From an uncultured Microbacteriaceae bacterium (GTDB lineage: Bacteria > Actinomycetota > Actinomycetes > Actinomycetales > Microbacteriaceae): 18,123 nt of DNA. The translations under genes were made by a program, and so were the position numbers. The notes beneath the pieces are model-generated. The model had not been told where the DNA came from. It made no database searches and was given only the letters and a program-made list of their open reading frames with translations. Positions 1 to 6,731 of this stretch are shown piece after piece; the first letter of the stretch is position 1; the number at the start of each line of letters is the position of its first letter. The DNA is taken from assembly GCA_943914115.1 (NCBI GenBank), contig CALUAU010000029.1, positions 1-18,123 of the forward strand, written 5' to 3'.

Positions 1-199
1 GGGTGTCGCCGGTGACTTCGCGGGCGGCGTCTGCGGCCTGGGCGGTGTCGGTTGCTGGATGCGCGTAGTTACCCTCGGCTTCGCGCGCGGCCTCGCGCAG
101 CTGTGCCTGCGGGTCGACTTCTTCGAGCAGGGGAGCGTCGGGTGCTACCTCGGTGGTGTCGAAGTCGGCGTCGTCGTAATCGTTACGGAAGTCGGTCAC
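1..199 (-). CDS. N-terminal part of an unidentified acidic protein (runs off left edge)
   Basis: An open frame reads leftward from a GTG codon at 199-197 to the window edge, giving about 66 residues starting MTDFRNDYDDADFD. This segment is rich in Asp, Glu and Ala, has no hydrophobic stretch and looks disordered, so it is probably the N-terminal tail of a larger cytoplasmic protein. The start is supported by a TACCCT hexamer at 211-206 exactly six bases upstream, which fits a leaderless mRNA; no Shine-Dalgarno sequence is present. It lies 34 bases downstream of the glycosyltransferase on the same strand. I do not recognise the family, and the visible part is too short to assign a function. 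Confidence 0.6.
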   Translation of the reverse strand, partial: MTDFRNDYDDADFDTTEVAPDAPLLEEVDPQAQLREAAREAEGNYAHPATDTAQAADAAREVTGDT

Positions 200-211
200 C
201 CTGTCAGGGTA
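200..211 (-). promoter_or_regulatory. Leaderless -10 promoter element for the left-edge gene
   Basis: TACCCT (211-206) is followed by six bases and then GTG at 199. The spacing places the transcription start at or next to the start codon. There is no convincing -35. Confidence 0.45.
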
Positions 212-233
212 GCGGGGCTCGGTGACGGTTTGG

Positions 234-1343
234 TCAGCGGTTGCGGGCGGTGTACAGTTCGCGCGCTGCGGCCAGCAGCCGCTCGGCCGAACGCTCCCAG
301 GTGTATTGGCGCATGTGTTCGCGTCCGGCGGCGGCGGTGGTGGCATAGCTGCGGGGATGGGAGAGCTCGCGCACTCGCGCGGCGAACGCTTCGGGGTCGG
401 TGGGCGAAAAATACTTGGCTCCGGGCCCGGCAACCTCGTGGAAGATGTCGAGTTCACTCACCACAGCCGGGGTGCCGAGTTCGAGGGCCTCTGCGATGGG
501 TAGGCCATAGCCCTCATCCAGCGAGCCGGTAACGAGAATGGCATCGTCGGCAAGCAGGCGCGCATATTCGGCGTCGGAGACGCCGTTGTGGAAGATCACC
601 TGGGCGCCCTTCGGGATGAGCGCCTCGAGTTCGCGGCGGCGATCGTCGCGGATGCGACTGAGCAGGTGCAGCCGGTGCTGCGGCAGCTGCGCCATGCCAC
701 GAATGAGTGTTTCGACGTTTTTATAGGGCATGAACGAACCCATGTAGACGAGGTTGCGACCGCGCAGGGTGGCGTTAGGCGAGGTGGCGGATGCCCCCTC
801 TGGTAATAGCGCGGCGAGGTCTTGCGGGGCATTGGGAATGACCACGACCTCATTGCGGGTGAGGCAGTGCTCGAGGATTTCGCGACGCGAGGTGTTTGAA
901 ACGGTGGCCACGAGGTCGGCACCGTTGAGGGCCCAGCGCTGCGGCCAATAGGTGAGGTGATACAGCCGCCATCCCAGCCGCAGTAGCGGGTTGAGGTTGG
1001 TTGGGGGCTTGCGGTGCCGGTAGTAGATGAGATCGTGCAGCGTGAGGATTGCGGCGAAGTTGCGTCCGGCAGTGCCGATTGTCTGCAGCGGCGAGAACAA
1101 CACATCGGGGCGGTATTTGTTGAGCCGGAGCGCGGCGATAGGCTCAAGCGGCGATTCATTTGATTGAAAAAGCAGCCAACGCGCACCGTCGGGCAGGTGC
1201 GCGAGCTGGCGTTCATCATGGATGAGGAAGGTCACCTCATCGGGTGCCAACTGCTGCACGGCGCTACCGAGACCGGCCGTATATCGGCTGATCCCGTCGT
1301 GAAAATCGGTGCGGATATACCGCGCATCAAAGAAAAACCGCAT
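234..1343 (-). CDS. GT4-type glycosyltransferase
   Basis: A 369-residue glycosyltransferase of the GT-B fold, GT4 type, probably moving a sugar from a nucleotide-sugar donor to a lipid or polysaccharide acceptor at the inner face of the membrane. The N-terminal acceptor half has the usual D-x-R-x-x-x-x-GI-x-R-Y opening (residues 6-21). The donor half contains MGSFMPYKN (about 201-209) and the DEGYGLPIAEALE E-x7-E motif (about 276-288). It ends with a TW-x-x-SAE helix typical of the family. I chose the ATG at 1343 over an in-frame GTG at 1373 because TAGGCT lies seven bases before it and the homology-like segment begins there. It diverges from nucS over 58 bases. The exact sugar and acceptor cannot be read from the sequence. 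Confidence 0.88.
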   Translation of the reverse strand: MRFFFDARYIRTDFHDGISRYTAGLGSAVQQLAPDEVTFLIHDERQLAHLPDGARWLLFQSNESPLEPIAALRLNKYRPDVLFSPLQTIGTAGRNFAAILTLHDLIYYRHRKPPTNLNPLLRLGWRLYHLTYWPQRWALNGADLVATVSNTSRREILEHCLTRNEVVVIPNAPQDLAALLPEGASATSPNATLRGRNLVYMGSFMPYKNVETLIRGMAQLPQHRLHLLSRIRDDRRRELEALIPKGAQVIFHNGVSDAEYARLLADDAILVTGSLDEGYGLPIAEALELGTPAVVSELDIFHEVAGPGAKYFSPTDPEAFAARVRELSHPRSYATTAAAGREHMRQYTWERSAERLLAAARELYTARNR

Positions 1344-1356
1344 CTCTGGCAGCCTA
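1344..1356 (-). promoter_or_regulatory. Leaderless -10 promoter element for the glycosyltransferase
   Basis: TAGGCT (1356-1351, minus strand) is followed by seven bases and then ATG at 1343. No Shine-Dalgarno sequence is present. Confidence 0.5.
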
Positions 1357-1357
1357 C

Positions 1358-1371
1358 GCGGTACGTTCCGC
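1358..1371. promoter_or_regulatory. 14-bp near-palindrome between divergent promoters
   Basis: GCGG-T-ACGT-T-CCGC is a near-perfect inverted repeat; only the T/T pair at 1362 and 1367 breaks the symmetry. It lies one base upstream of the glycosyltransferase -10 and 18 bases upstream of the nucS -10, so a protein bound here could affect both promoters. No regulator is known to me for this exact site. Confidence 0.35.
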
Positions 1372-1389
1372 ACGCGAAATCAATTCGAC

Positions 1390-1401
1390 TAGCCTGTCGG
1401 G
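1390..1401 (+). promoter_or_regulatory. Leaderless -10 promoter element for nucS
   Basis: TAGCCT (1390-1395) is followed by six bases and the ATG of nucS at 1402. There is no Shine-Dalgarno sequence. Confidence 0.5.
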
Positions 1402-2097
1402 ATGCGCCTAGTTATTGCCCGCTGCACGGTCGACTACACCGGTCGACTCACCGCCCACCTGCCCGAAGCCACCCGGTTGCTGATTCACAAGGCCGATGGT
1501 TCGCTGCTGGTGCACTCGGATGGCGGTTCGTATAAGCCGCTCAACTGGATGTCGCCGCCGGCGGTGTTTGAACAGCTCGAGCTCGATGAACAGCAGCGCG
1601 AGGCCGGAATTATCGAGTGCTGGCAAGTGACGCACCGTAAATCGGGTGATGCGCTGCGGGTGAATATTTTCGAGTTTTTCGACGACAACACCTACGAGCT
1701 CGGTGAAGATCCGGGCCTCATGAAAGACGGTGTCGAGGCGCACCTGCAGGAGCTGCTTGCCGCGCAGATTGAGCGGGTAGTAGAGGGCGCCACCCTGGTG
1801 CGGCGCGAATATATGACCGCGATCGGGCCGGTGGATATTCTCGCGCGGGATGCGGCGGGCAAGTCGATCGCCATCGAAATTAAGCGTCGCGGTGAAATTG
1901 ACGGTGTGGAACAGCTCACTCGCTATCTCGAACTGATGAACCGCGACCCGCTGCTGGCACCGGTGACGGGGGTGTTTGCAGCGCAGGAGATTAAGCCGCA
2001 GGCGCGCACGCTGGCTGAAGACCGGGGCATTCGCTGCCTGGTGCTCGACTATGACGCCATGAAGGGCGAACAGGTCGGCGCACCGACGCTCTTCTAG
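1402..2097 (+). CDS. nucS: Mismatch-specific endonuclease NucS
   Basis: A 231-residue NucS/EndoMS endonuclease, which replaces MutS-MutL in the mismatch repair of actinobacteria and some archaea by cutting both strands at mismatches. The N-terminal DNA-binding and dimer domain spans about residues 1-110. The RecB-like nuclease domain follows, with catalytic D145 (GPVDIL), E159 and K161 (AIEIKRRG) and the conserved GEIDGVEQLTRYLE segment (164-177). The protein ends in TLF, resembling the short C-terminal motif with which bacterial NucS contacts the beta clamp. Length is normal for the family. The start is fixed by the leaderless -10. Its stop overlaps that of the convergent MATE gene. All catalytic residues are present, so it should be active. 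Confidence 0.96.
   Translation: MRLVIARCTVDYTGRLTAHLPEATRLLIHKADGSLLVHSDGGSYKPLNWMSPPAVFEQLELDEQQREAGIIECWQVTHRKSGDALRVNIFEFFDDNTYELGEDPGLMKDGVEAHLQELLAAQIERVVEGATLVRREYMTAIGPVDILARDAAGKSIAIEIKRRGEIDGVEQLTRYLELMNRDPLLAPVTGVFAAQEIKPQARTLAEDRGIRCLVLDYDAMKGEQVGAPTLF
2094..2097. other. CTAG shared by two convergent stop codons
   Basis: The self-complementary CTAG gives TAG for nucS (2095-2097) and TAG for the MATE gene (2096-2094). The two frames therefore overlap by four bases, and no room is left for an intergenic terminator. Confidence 0.95.
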
Positions 2098-3413
2098 TTG
2101 GCGGCATTGCCGAGCCAGCGCTGCGTGCGCACCCGCAAACTTAGCGTTACCGCGCGCGAGATCATGAACCCGCCGCCGTATGCGGCCCACAGCGCGATCA
2201 CGCCGGTGGTGCCGCTGGGCTGCAGCAGCCACACCGCCGCCGCGCAACCGGCAAACACCGCGAGATTAATCACGCCCACCAGTGCCAGATAGGCAATATC
2301 GCTGGCGCCGATCAGCACGCCGTCGAGCACAAACACCAGCGCACTCACCGGTAGTGCAATCGCGAGCGCCCAGAAACCGGCCGGTAGCAGCTGCAGCACC
2401 GGCGCATCCGAGGTGAACACCCGGCCGAGCACCGGTGCGAGCACGGCGATGAGGATGGCCAGCACGCATCCGAGCCACAGCCCCCAGCGCACGAGCACCC
2501 CCACGAGCCCGCGCACCGAGCCGGTATCGCCGGCACCGAGATCGTGGCCGATCATCGCCTGCGCGGCAATTGCCAGAGCGTCGAGCGTGAACGCGAGCAG
2601 GTTGAACACTGTCACGAGCACCTGCAGGGCGGCCAGTTCTGACACCCCGACGGTGCCGCCGAGCAGCACCAGCAGCAGCATCGCCACGCGCATGGTTGCG
2701 GTGCGGGCGATCATGAGCGACGAGTCGGTGAGGGCCTGGCGCGGGTCGCCAATACCGGGGCGCAGCGACACCCCGTGCTTTCGGGATGCGCGCACCGCGA
2801 TCACCACATAGGCCACCGCCATCAGGGTTTCGGCCAGTGCAGTGCCGAGGGCCGACCCGGCGATGCCAAGGCTTGCGGGGTAGATCAGCAGATAGTTGAG
2901 CACCACATTGATCGCGGCGCCGACGCTGGCGATGATGAGCGGGCTGCGCGCATCCTGCAGCCCGCGCAGCAGCCCGGTAGCGGCGATGACGGTGAGCATT
3001 CCCGGTAGCCCCCACGCCGAAATCGTCAGGTATTGGGTGGCCGCCTGCTGGGCAAGTGCATCGGCGGTGAAAACCGGCACGATCAGCGGCCCGATTACGA
3101 GTGTTGCCAGCAGCAGCACCACACCGCTACCGAAACCGAGCCAGATACCGTCGATTCCCGCCCGGATCGCGCCGGGGCGATCGCCACCGCCCAGCAGTCG
3201 AGCCACCCGCGGCGTGGTGGTGTAGGCCAGAAACACCATGAGCCCGGTGACGGTGGTGATGATGCTCGATCCCACCGCGAGCCCGGCGAGCGTCTGTTCG
3301 CCCAGATGCCCCACCATGGCGGTGTCGGCCAGCACCATGAGCGGCTGAGCGATGAGCGCGCCGAGCGACGGGATGGCGAGGGCGAGGATGCGCCGATTAA
3401 CGGATGGGGTCAC
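2094..3413 (-). CDS. MATE-family (DinF-like) efflux protein
   Basis: A 439-residue integral membrane protein of the multidrug and toxin extrusion family, DinF-like branch, expected to export organic cations or other compounds using a Na+ or H+ gradient. Two bundles of six hydrophobic segments fill the protein. The first begins around residue 8 with IPSLGALIAQPLMVLADTAM followed by VGHLG, the family's typical first helix. The second starts around residue 230. GLLRGLQDARSPL and the later IGASD are also family-like. The start is a GTG with a GACAAT hexamer six bases upstream and no Shine-Dalgarno sequence. It diverges from the M13 peptidase gene and converges on nucS with overlapping stops. Substrate is unknown. 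Confidence 0.92.
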   Translation of the reverse strand: MTPSVNRRILALAIPSLGALIAQPLMVLADTAMVGHLGEQTLAGLAVGSSIITTVTGLMVFLAYTTTPRVARLLGGGDRPGAIRAGIDGIWLGFGSGVVLLLATLVIGPLIVPVFTADALAQQAATQYLTISAWGLPGMLTVIAATGLLRGLQDARSPLIIASVGAAINVVLNYLLIYPASLGIAGSALGTALAETLMAVAYVVIAVRASRKHGVSLRPGIGDPRQALTDSSLMIARTATMRVAMLLLVLLGGTVGVSELAALQVLVTVFNLLAFTLDALAIAAQAMIGHDLGAGDTGSVRGLVGVLVRWGLWLGCVLAILIAVLAPVLGRVFTSDAPVLQLLPAGFWALAIALPVSALVFVLDGVLIGASDIAYLALVGVINLAVFAGCAAAVWLLQPSGTTGVIALWAAYGGGFMISRAVTLSLRVRTQRWLGNAAN

Positions 3414-3425
3414 CGGGCTATTGTC
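3414..3425 (-). promoter_or_regulatory. Leaderless -10 promoter element for the MATE gene
   Basis: GACAAT (3425-3420, minus strand) is followed by six bases and GTG at 3413. It departs from TANNNT at the first base, so support is weaker than for the neighbouring genes. Confidence 0.35.
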
Positions 3426-3428
3426 TCG

Positions 3429-3472
3429 GATTCTGTGCCGATGGTGGTGGAATCTGGTGCGGATGGTGGTGG
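3429..3472. repeat. Two imperfect direct repeats in the MATE/M13 divergent region
   Basis: Two copies of about 22 bases (3429-3450 and 3450-3472) share GATGGTGGTGG exactly at 3440-3450 and 3462-3472. Each is preceded by GA/TTCTG and TGC with small differences. The period is 22 bases, about two helical turns, and the pair lies between the two divergent start points. Confidence 0.6.
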
Positions 3473-3495
3473 GCGGCTTCGCAGCTGCGGCTGCG

Positions 3496-3508
3496 TAGGA
3501 TGCCAGAC
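3496..3508 (+). promoter_or_regulatory. Leaderless -10 promoter element for the M13 peptidase
   Basis: TAGGAT (3496-3501) is followed by seven bases and ATG at 3509. The embedded AGGA at 3497-3500, eight bases from the ATG, could instead act as a weak Shine-Dalgarno sequence. Confidence 0.42.
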
Positions 3509-5476
3509 ATGACTGATAACAGCGCGCAAGCCAGCGGTATTGAACTCGACCAGCTCGATGAGCGGGTGCGTCCGCAAGATGATCTGTTCCGCCACGTCAA
3601 CGGCAGGTGGATAGCCGAGACTGAGATTCCGGCTGATAAATCGTTGTACGGCTCGTTTTACATTCTGCGCGATGAAGCAGAGGCGGCCGTGCGTGAGATT
3701 CTCGATGATTGTGCCAGCGCCGAGGCGGGGAGCGAGCAGCGTAAGCTGGCGGATGCGTACGCGGTCTTCATGGATGAAGAACGCCTGACTGAGCTGGGTG
3801 CCGACCCGATCACGCCCGATCTGCAGCAGGTGATGGCGGTCGACAATCTGCCCGAGCTGATGGAACTCATCGGCCGCCACGAGCGCGACGGTGTGGGCGG
3901 GTTTTTCGGGCTGTATGTGATCGGCGATGTGGCCGATCCCGACACCAACCTGCTGTACCTCGAACAGGCTGGTCTCGGGCTTCCCGACGAGGCCTACTAT
4001 CGCGAAGAGCAGTATGCCGAAATTCGCGAGGCCTACCGCGCCCACATCGAGCGGATGTTTGAGCTGGTGTCGGTGCCTGGCGCTGCCGAGCGTGCCGAGC
4101 GCGTGTTCGAGCTTGAGACGGCGATTGCCAGCCACCACTGGGATGTGGTGCGCGCCCGTGAGGCCGACCTCACCTATAACCCAACCACGCTCGACCAGCT
4201 GCGCGGCAAGTTCGCCGGCGAGGGGTTTGCGCGCTGGCTTGCCGCGCTCGAGGTGCCCGTCGAAGCGTTTGCGCGGTTCTCGCTCAACGAGCCGAGCTTC
4301 GCGGATGGGTTGGCCGAGTTGCTGGTTGACGAGCAGCTCGAGCACTGGCGCGACTGGCTGCTGTGGCGCATCGTGCTGGCGTATGCGGCGGTGCTGTCGC
4401 CCGAGATTTCGGCCGCCAACTTTGCATTTTATGGCACCAAGCTCACTGGTGCGCCCGAGCAGCGCGAGCGCTGGAAGCGCGGTGTGGGGCATGTCGAGTC
4501 GATGCTCGGCGAGGCGATTGCCCGTGAGTATGTGGCACGGCATTTCAAACCCGAAGCGAAGGCGCAGATGGATGCGCTGGTGGCCGATCTGCTCGGTGCC
4601 TACCACGACTCGATCTCGCAGCTGAGCTGGATGAGCGCCGAAACTCGCGACCGGGCGCTCGAAAAGCTCTCGAAGTTTACGCCCAAGATCGGCTACCCGG
4701 TGAAGTGGCGTGACTATTCGAAGCTTGAGATCAGCGCCACCGATCTGATCGCGAATGTGCGAGCATCCGCACGTTTTGACGCCGATTGGGAGTGGGCGAA
4801 GGTTGGCAAACCCGTCGACCGCGATCTGTGGTTGATGACCCCGCAGACGGTGAACGCCTACTATCTGCCGCATCAGAACGAGATTGTGTTCCCGGCCGCG
4901 ATTTTGCAGCTGCCCTTTTTCAGCCCCGACCGGGATGCGGCCGCGAACTTCGGCGCGATCGGCGCGGTTATCGGGCACGAGATCGGTCACGGGTTTGACG
5001 ACCAGGGCTCGAAGTATGACGGTGACGGGCGCCTGCACGATTGGTGGACCGACGCCGACCGCGAAGCGTTCGAGCAGCACACTGCATCGCTGATCGACCA
5101 GTACAACCGGCTCTCACCCGAGGGCGCAGACGGTGAGTGCGTGAACGGTGAGTTCACCATCGGTGAGAACATCGGTGACCTGGGCGGCCTCGGTATCGCC
5201 TGGAAGGCATATTTGCGCCACCTCGACGGTGCCGAACCCGAGGTGATCGACGGGCTCACTGCCGCGCAGCGTTTCTTCTACTCGTGGGCGCAGTCATGGC
5301 GTGAGAAGAAGCGGCCCGAGATGACCAAGATGATGTTGGCGGTCGACCCGCACTCGCCGGCCGAGTTCCGGTGCAACCAGATCGTCTCGAATCTGGCCCC
5401 GTTCTATGCGGCATTTGACGTGCAGCCAGGCGACAAGATGTGGCTTGCGCCCGAGCAGCGCGTGGAGATTTGGTAG
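3509..5476 (+). CDS. M13-family (neprilysin-like) zinc metallopeptidase
   Basis: A 655-residue zinc endopeptidase of family M13, PepO/neprilysin-like, which cleaves oligopeptides. The Peptidase_M13 N-terminal domain covers roughly residues 20-400, opening with DDLFRHVNGRWI. The catalytic domain carries NAYYLP (from 449, substrate backbone binding), HEIGH (490-494, two zinc ligands and the general acid/base Glu) and ENIGD (553-557, third ligand and supporting Asp). The 59-residue spacing from the second His to that Glu is standard for M13. No signal peptide or membrane anchor is seen, so it is probably cytoplasmic. I chose the ATG at 3509 because the 35 residues upstream in frame are Trp/Cys/Gly-rich and unlike the family, and because a -10 hexamer sits seven bases away. 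It appears catalytically complete. Confidence 0.95.
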   Translation: MTDNSAQASGIELDQLDERVRPQDDLFRHVNGRWIAETEIPADKSLYGSFYILRDEAEAAVREILDDCASAEAGSEQRKLADAYAVFMDEERLTELGADPITPDLQQVMAVDNLPELMELIGRHERDGVGGFFGLYVIGDVADPDTNLLYLEQAGLGLPDEAYYREEQYAEIREAYRAHIERMFELVSVPGAAERAERVFELETAIASHHWDVVRAREADLTYNPTTLDQLRGKFAGEGFARWLAALEVPVEAFARFSLNEPSFADGLAELLVDEQLEHWRDWLLWRIVLAYAAVLSPEISAANFAFYGTKLTGAPEQRERWKRGVGHVESMLGEAIAREYVARHFKPEAKAQMDALVADLLGAYHDSISQLSWMSAETRDRALEKLSKFTPKIGYPVKWRDYSKLEISATDLIANVRASARFDADWEWAKVGKPVDRDLWLMTPQTVNAYYLPHQNEIVFPAAILQLPFFSPDRDAAANFGAIGAVIGHEIGHGFDDQGSKYDGDGRLHDWWTDADREAFEQHTASLIDQYNRLSPEGADGECVNGEFTIGENIGDLGGLGIAWKAYLRHLDGAEPEVIDGLTAAQRFFYSWAQSWREKKRPEMTKMMLAVDPHSPAEFRCNQIVSNLAPFYAAFDVQPGDKMWLAPEQRVEIW

Positions 5477-5501
5477 TCAGCATTCCGTTGTATTCGGTCG
5501 C

Positions 5502-5507
5502 TAACCT
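5502..5507 (+). promoter_or_regulatory. Probable -10 element for the ytxH-holin-DUF3618-hemD run
   Basis: TAACCT at 5502-5507 would start a transcript near 5514 with a leader of about 70 bases ahead of the first gene. No good -35 is visible. Confidence 0.35.
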
Positions 5508-5519
5508 GGTGTGGTTAAC

Positions 5520-5555
5520 CCGGTCGACACGCGCGCAGGTGACGATGTCGACCGG
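5520..5555 (+). promoter_or_regulatory. Perfect 9-bp inverted repeat in the leader of the ytxH-like gene
   Basis: CCGGTCGAC (5520-5528) pairs perfectly with GTCGACCGG (5547-5555) across an 18-base loop. It lies between the presumed transcription start and the Shine-Dalgarno sequence at 5575-5580. It could be an RNA hairpin or a DNA operator. No T-run follows, so it is unlikely to be a standard terminator for the M13 gene. Confidence 0.5.
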
Positions 5556-5585
5556 CAACCACGACCGTCGCCTGAAGGAGACCAA

Positions 5586-5912
5586 ATGAAAACCGCATCG
5601 AAAATCGCGCTGTTCGCCGGTCTCGCCACCGGCTATGTGCTCGGCGCACGTGCCGGACGTGAGCGCTACGAACAGATTGCGCGTCAGGCCAGCAAAGTGT
5701 GGAACTCCAAACCCGTGCAGCGGCAGGCCGATCGAGTGCAGCGACTGGTTGACCGCTACGTTCCCTCGGCGGTAGAGAAAGCGTTTGGGCTGCTCGGTAA
5801 AGGGGCCTCAGCACTTACTCGCGCGGCCACCGGCGCCTCGCGTCGTGAAGCGCAGCGCAAGGCGGCCGAAAGCAACGCCGTACCCGAGGGCACGGTTTCG
5901 AACCCCGCCTAG
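5586..5912 (+). CDS. YtxH-like small membrane-associated protein
   Basis: A 108-residue protein of the YtxH-like type. Its N-terminus has a short hydrophobic segment (about residues 6-20, IALFAGLATGYVLGA) followed directly by RAGRERYEQI, the pattern typical of these proteins. The rest is a basic, Ala-rich helical region ending in a low-complexity tail. It is probably membrane-anchored with the basic part in the cytoplasm; the role is not known. The ATG at 5586 has AAGGAG at 5575-5580, five bases away. An in-frame GTG at 5511 would add 25 residues that include the hairpin region and lacks a ribosome-binding site, so I rejected it. It heads a same-strand run of five genes. Confidence 0.82.
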   Translation: MKTASKIALFAGLATGYVLGARAGRERYEQIARQASKVWNSKPVQRQADRVQRLVDRYVPSAVEKAFGLLGKGASALTRAATGASRREAQRKAAESNAVPEGTVSNPA

Positions 5913-5960
5913 CAGGCTGATTGTGCCAATCGCCGAGCAGGGCGCAGAAAGGACACTCGG

Positions 5961-6440
5961 ATGAGCGATTACGACAAGACCCCGGCTGCCGAGGCCAGCG
6001 GTCCCTTCCCGAATGTTGAAGAGCCGATGCGCATCGGCAGGTTCAACCCCAAATCAAAGCAGAAAACCAGCCGGCTGGTCGGTTCGGTGCCGGGCCTAGT
6101 GACCAGCCTGGTGAAATCGGAAATCGAGCAGGTCAAGCTCGAGATGAAATCGAAAGCTATCAAGGGCGGCACCGGTGCGGGCCTGTTCGCGGTAGTGGCG
6201 CTTATGGGCATCACGCTCTGGGCCGTGCTCATCACCGCGGCAATTCTCGGCCTGAACACCGTGTTTGCGCCATGGCTTTCGGCCCTCATTGTGGCTGGCG
6301 CACTGCTGGTCATCATGGTGATCGCAGCCGTTGTGGCGATTGCGATGTTCAAGAAAATGAACGGCGTCGTCCCCTCTGAGACACTCGACTCGGTACGTCA
6401 AGATCTCAATGCGCTGAAAGGACTCGGCAAGTATGAGTAA
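5961..6440 (+). CDS. Holin-X-like (phage holin 3 superfamily) membrane protein
   Basis: A 159-residue protein resembling the putative actinobacterial Holin-X family. The first 40 residues are polar. An amphipathic helix (about 42-68, with SLVKSEIEQVKLEMKSKAIK) precedes two hydrophobic helices at about 72-96 and 104-129. Despite the family name, most chromosomal members in actinobacteria are not phage genes, and no other phage gene is present here. AAAGGA at 5948-5953 precedes the ATG by seven bases. The gene overlaps the DUF3618 gene by eight bases, so the two are probably translationally coupled. The likely role is in the cell envelope, but this is inference from family and context. Confidence 0.82.
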   Translation: MSDYDKTPAAEASGPFPNVEEPMRIGRFNPKSKQKTSRLVGSVPGLVTSLVKSEIEQVKLEMKSKAIKGGTGAGLFAVVALMGITLWAVLITAAILGLNTVFAPWLSALIVAGALLVIMVIAAVVAIAMFKKMNGVVPSETLDSVRQDLNALKGLGKYE

Positions 6441-6720
6441 CGAAAATACCACCCCCGAACAGCCCGCCAAGCGCACTGCCGCCCAGGTGCGCAGCGATAT
6501 TGCACAGACCCGTCGCGAACTGGCCGAAACGCTCGATGCGCTCGAATACAAGTTTGATGTGCCCGCTCGGCTCGGTGAGTGGGCCGACGACCGTAAAACC
6601 CAAGCGCGACGGCTCTGGAAAGAAAGCCCTGCCCTGACGGTGGGCGTGCTCGCGGGCACGGTTGCTATCATCGGCGGCATCATCGCCGGCGCGTTCATGT
6701 TGCCGCGGCGCGGGCGCTAA
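6433..6720 (+). CDS. DUF3618 domain protein
   Basis: A 95-residue protein with the DUF3618 signature AQVRSDIAQTRRELAETLDALEYK (about residues 16-39, Ala/Arg/Glu helix), followed by a linker and one hydrophobic helix near the C-terminus (about 69-89) ending in RRGR. DUF3618 proteins of actinobacteria commonly lie next to YtxH-like and holin-like genes, as here, and are thought to be membrane-associated; biochemical function is unknown. The ATG lies inside the end of the preceding gene (overlap 6433-6440), with AAAGGA at 6417-6422. The stop is followed by an 11-base gap to the next gene. Confidence 0.88.
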   Translation: MSNENTTPEQPAKRTAAQVRSDIAQTRRELAETLDALEYKFDVPARLGEWADDRKTQARRLWKESPALTVGVLAGTVAIIGGIIAGAFMLPRRGR

Positions 6721-6731
6721 GCGAGGCCACT

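Noticed and set aside
3404..3508. N-terminal extension of the M13 peptidase beginning MGSPGYCLGF
   Set aside because: It is Trp/Gly/Cys-rich, covers the intergenic direct repeats and promoter, and lacks a ribosome-binding site.
3410..5080. Long minus-strand open frame opposite the M13 peptidase gene
   Set aside because: It is a shadow of the high-GC codon pattern of the peptidase on the other strand, with no family resemblance and no start signals.
5511..5585. GTG at 5511 as the start of the YtxH-like protein
   Set aside because: It lies only three bases after TAACCT and has no Shine-Dalgarno sequence, and the extension is Asp/Arg/Pro-rich and unlike the family. The ATG at 5586 has AAGGAG at good spacing.
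5961..6440. Holin-like protein as a sign of prophage
   Set aside because: No lysin, capsid, terminase, integrase or attachment repeat is present, and this family is commonly chromosomal in actinobacteria next to DUF3618 genes.
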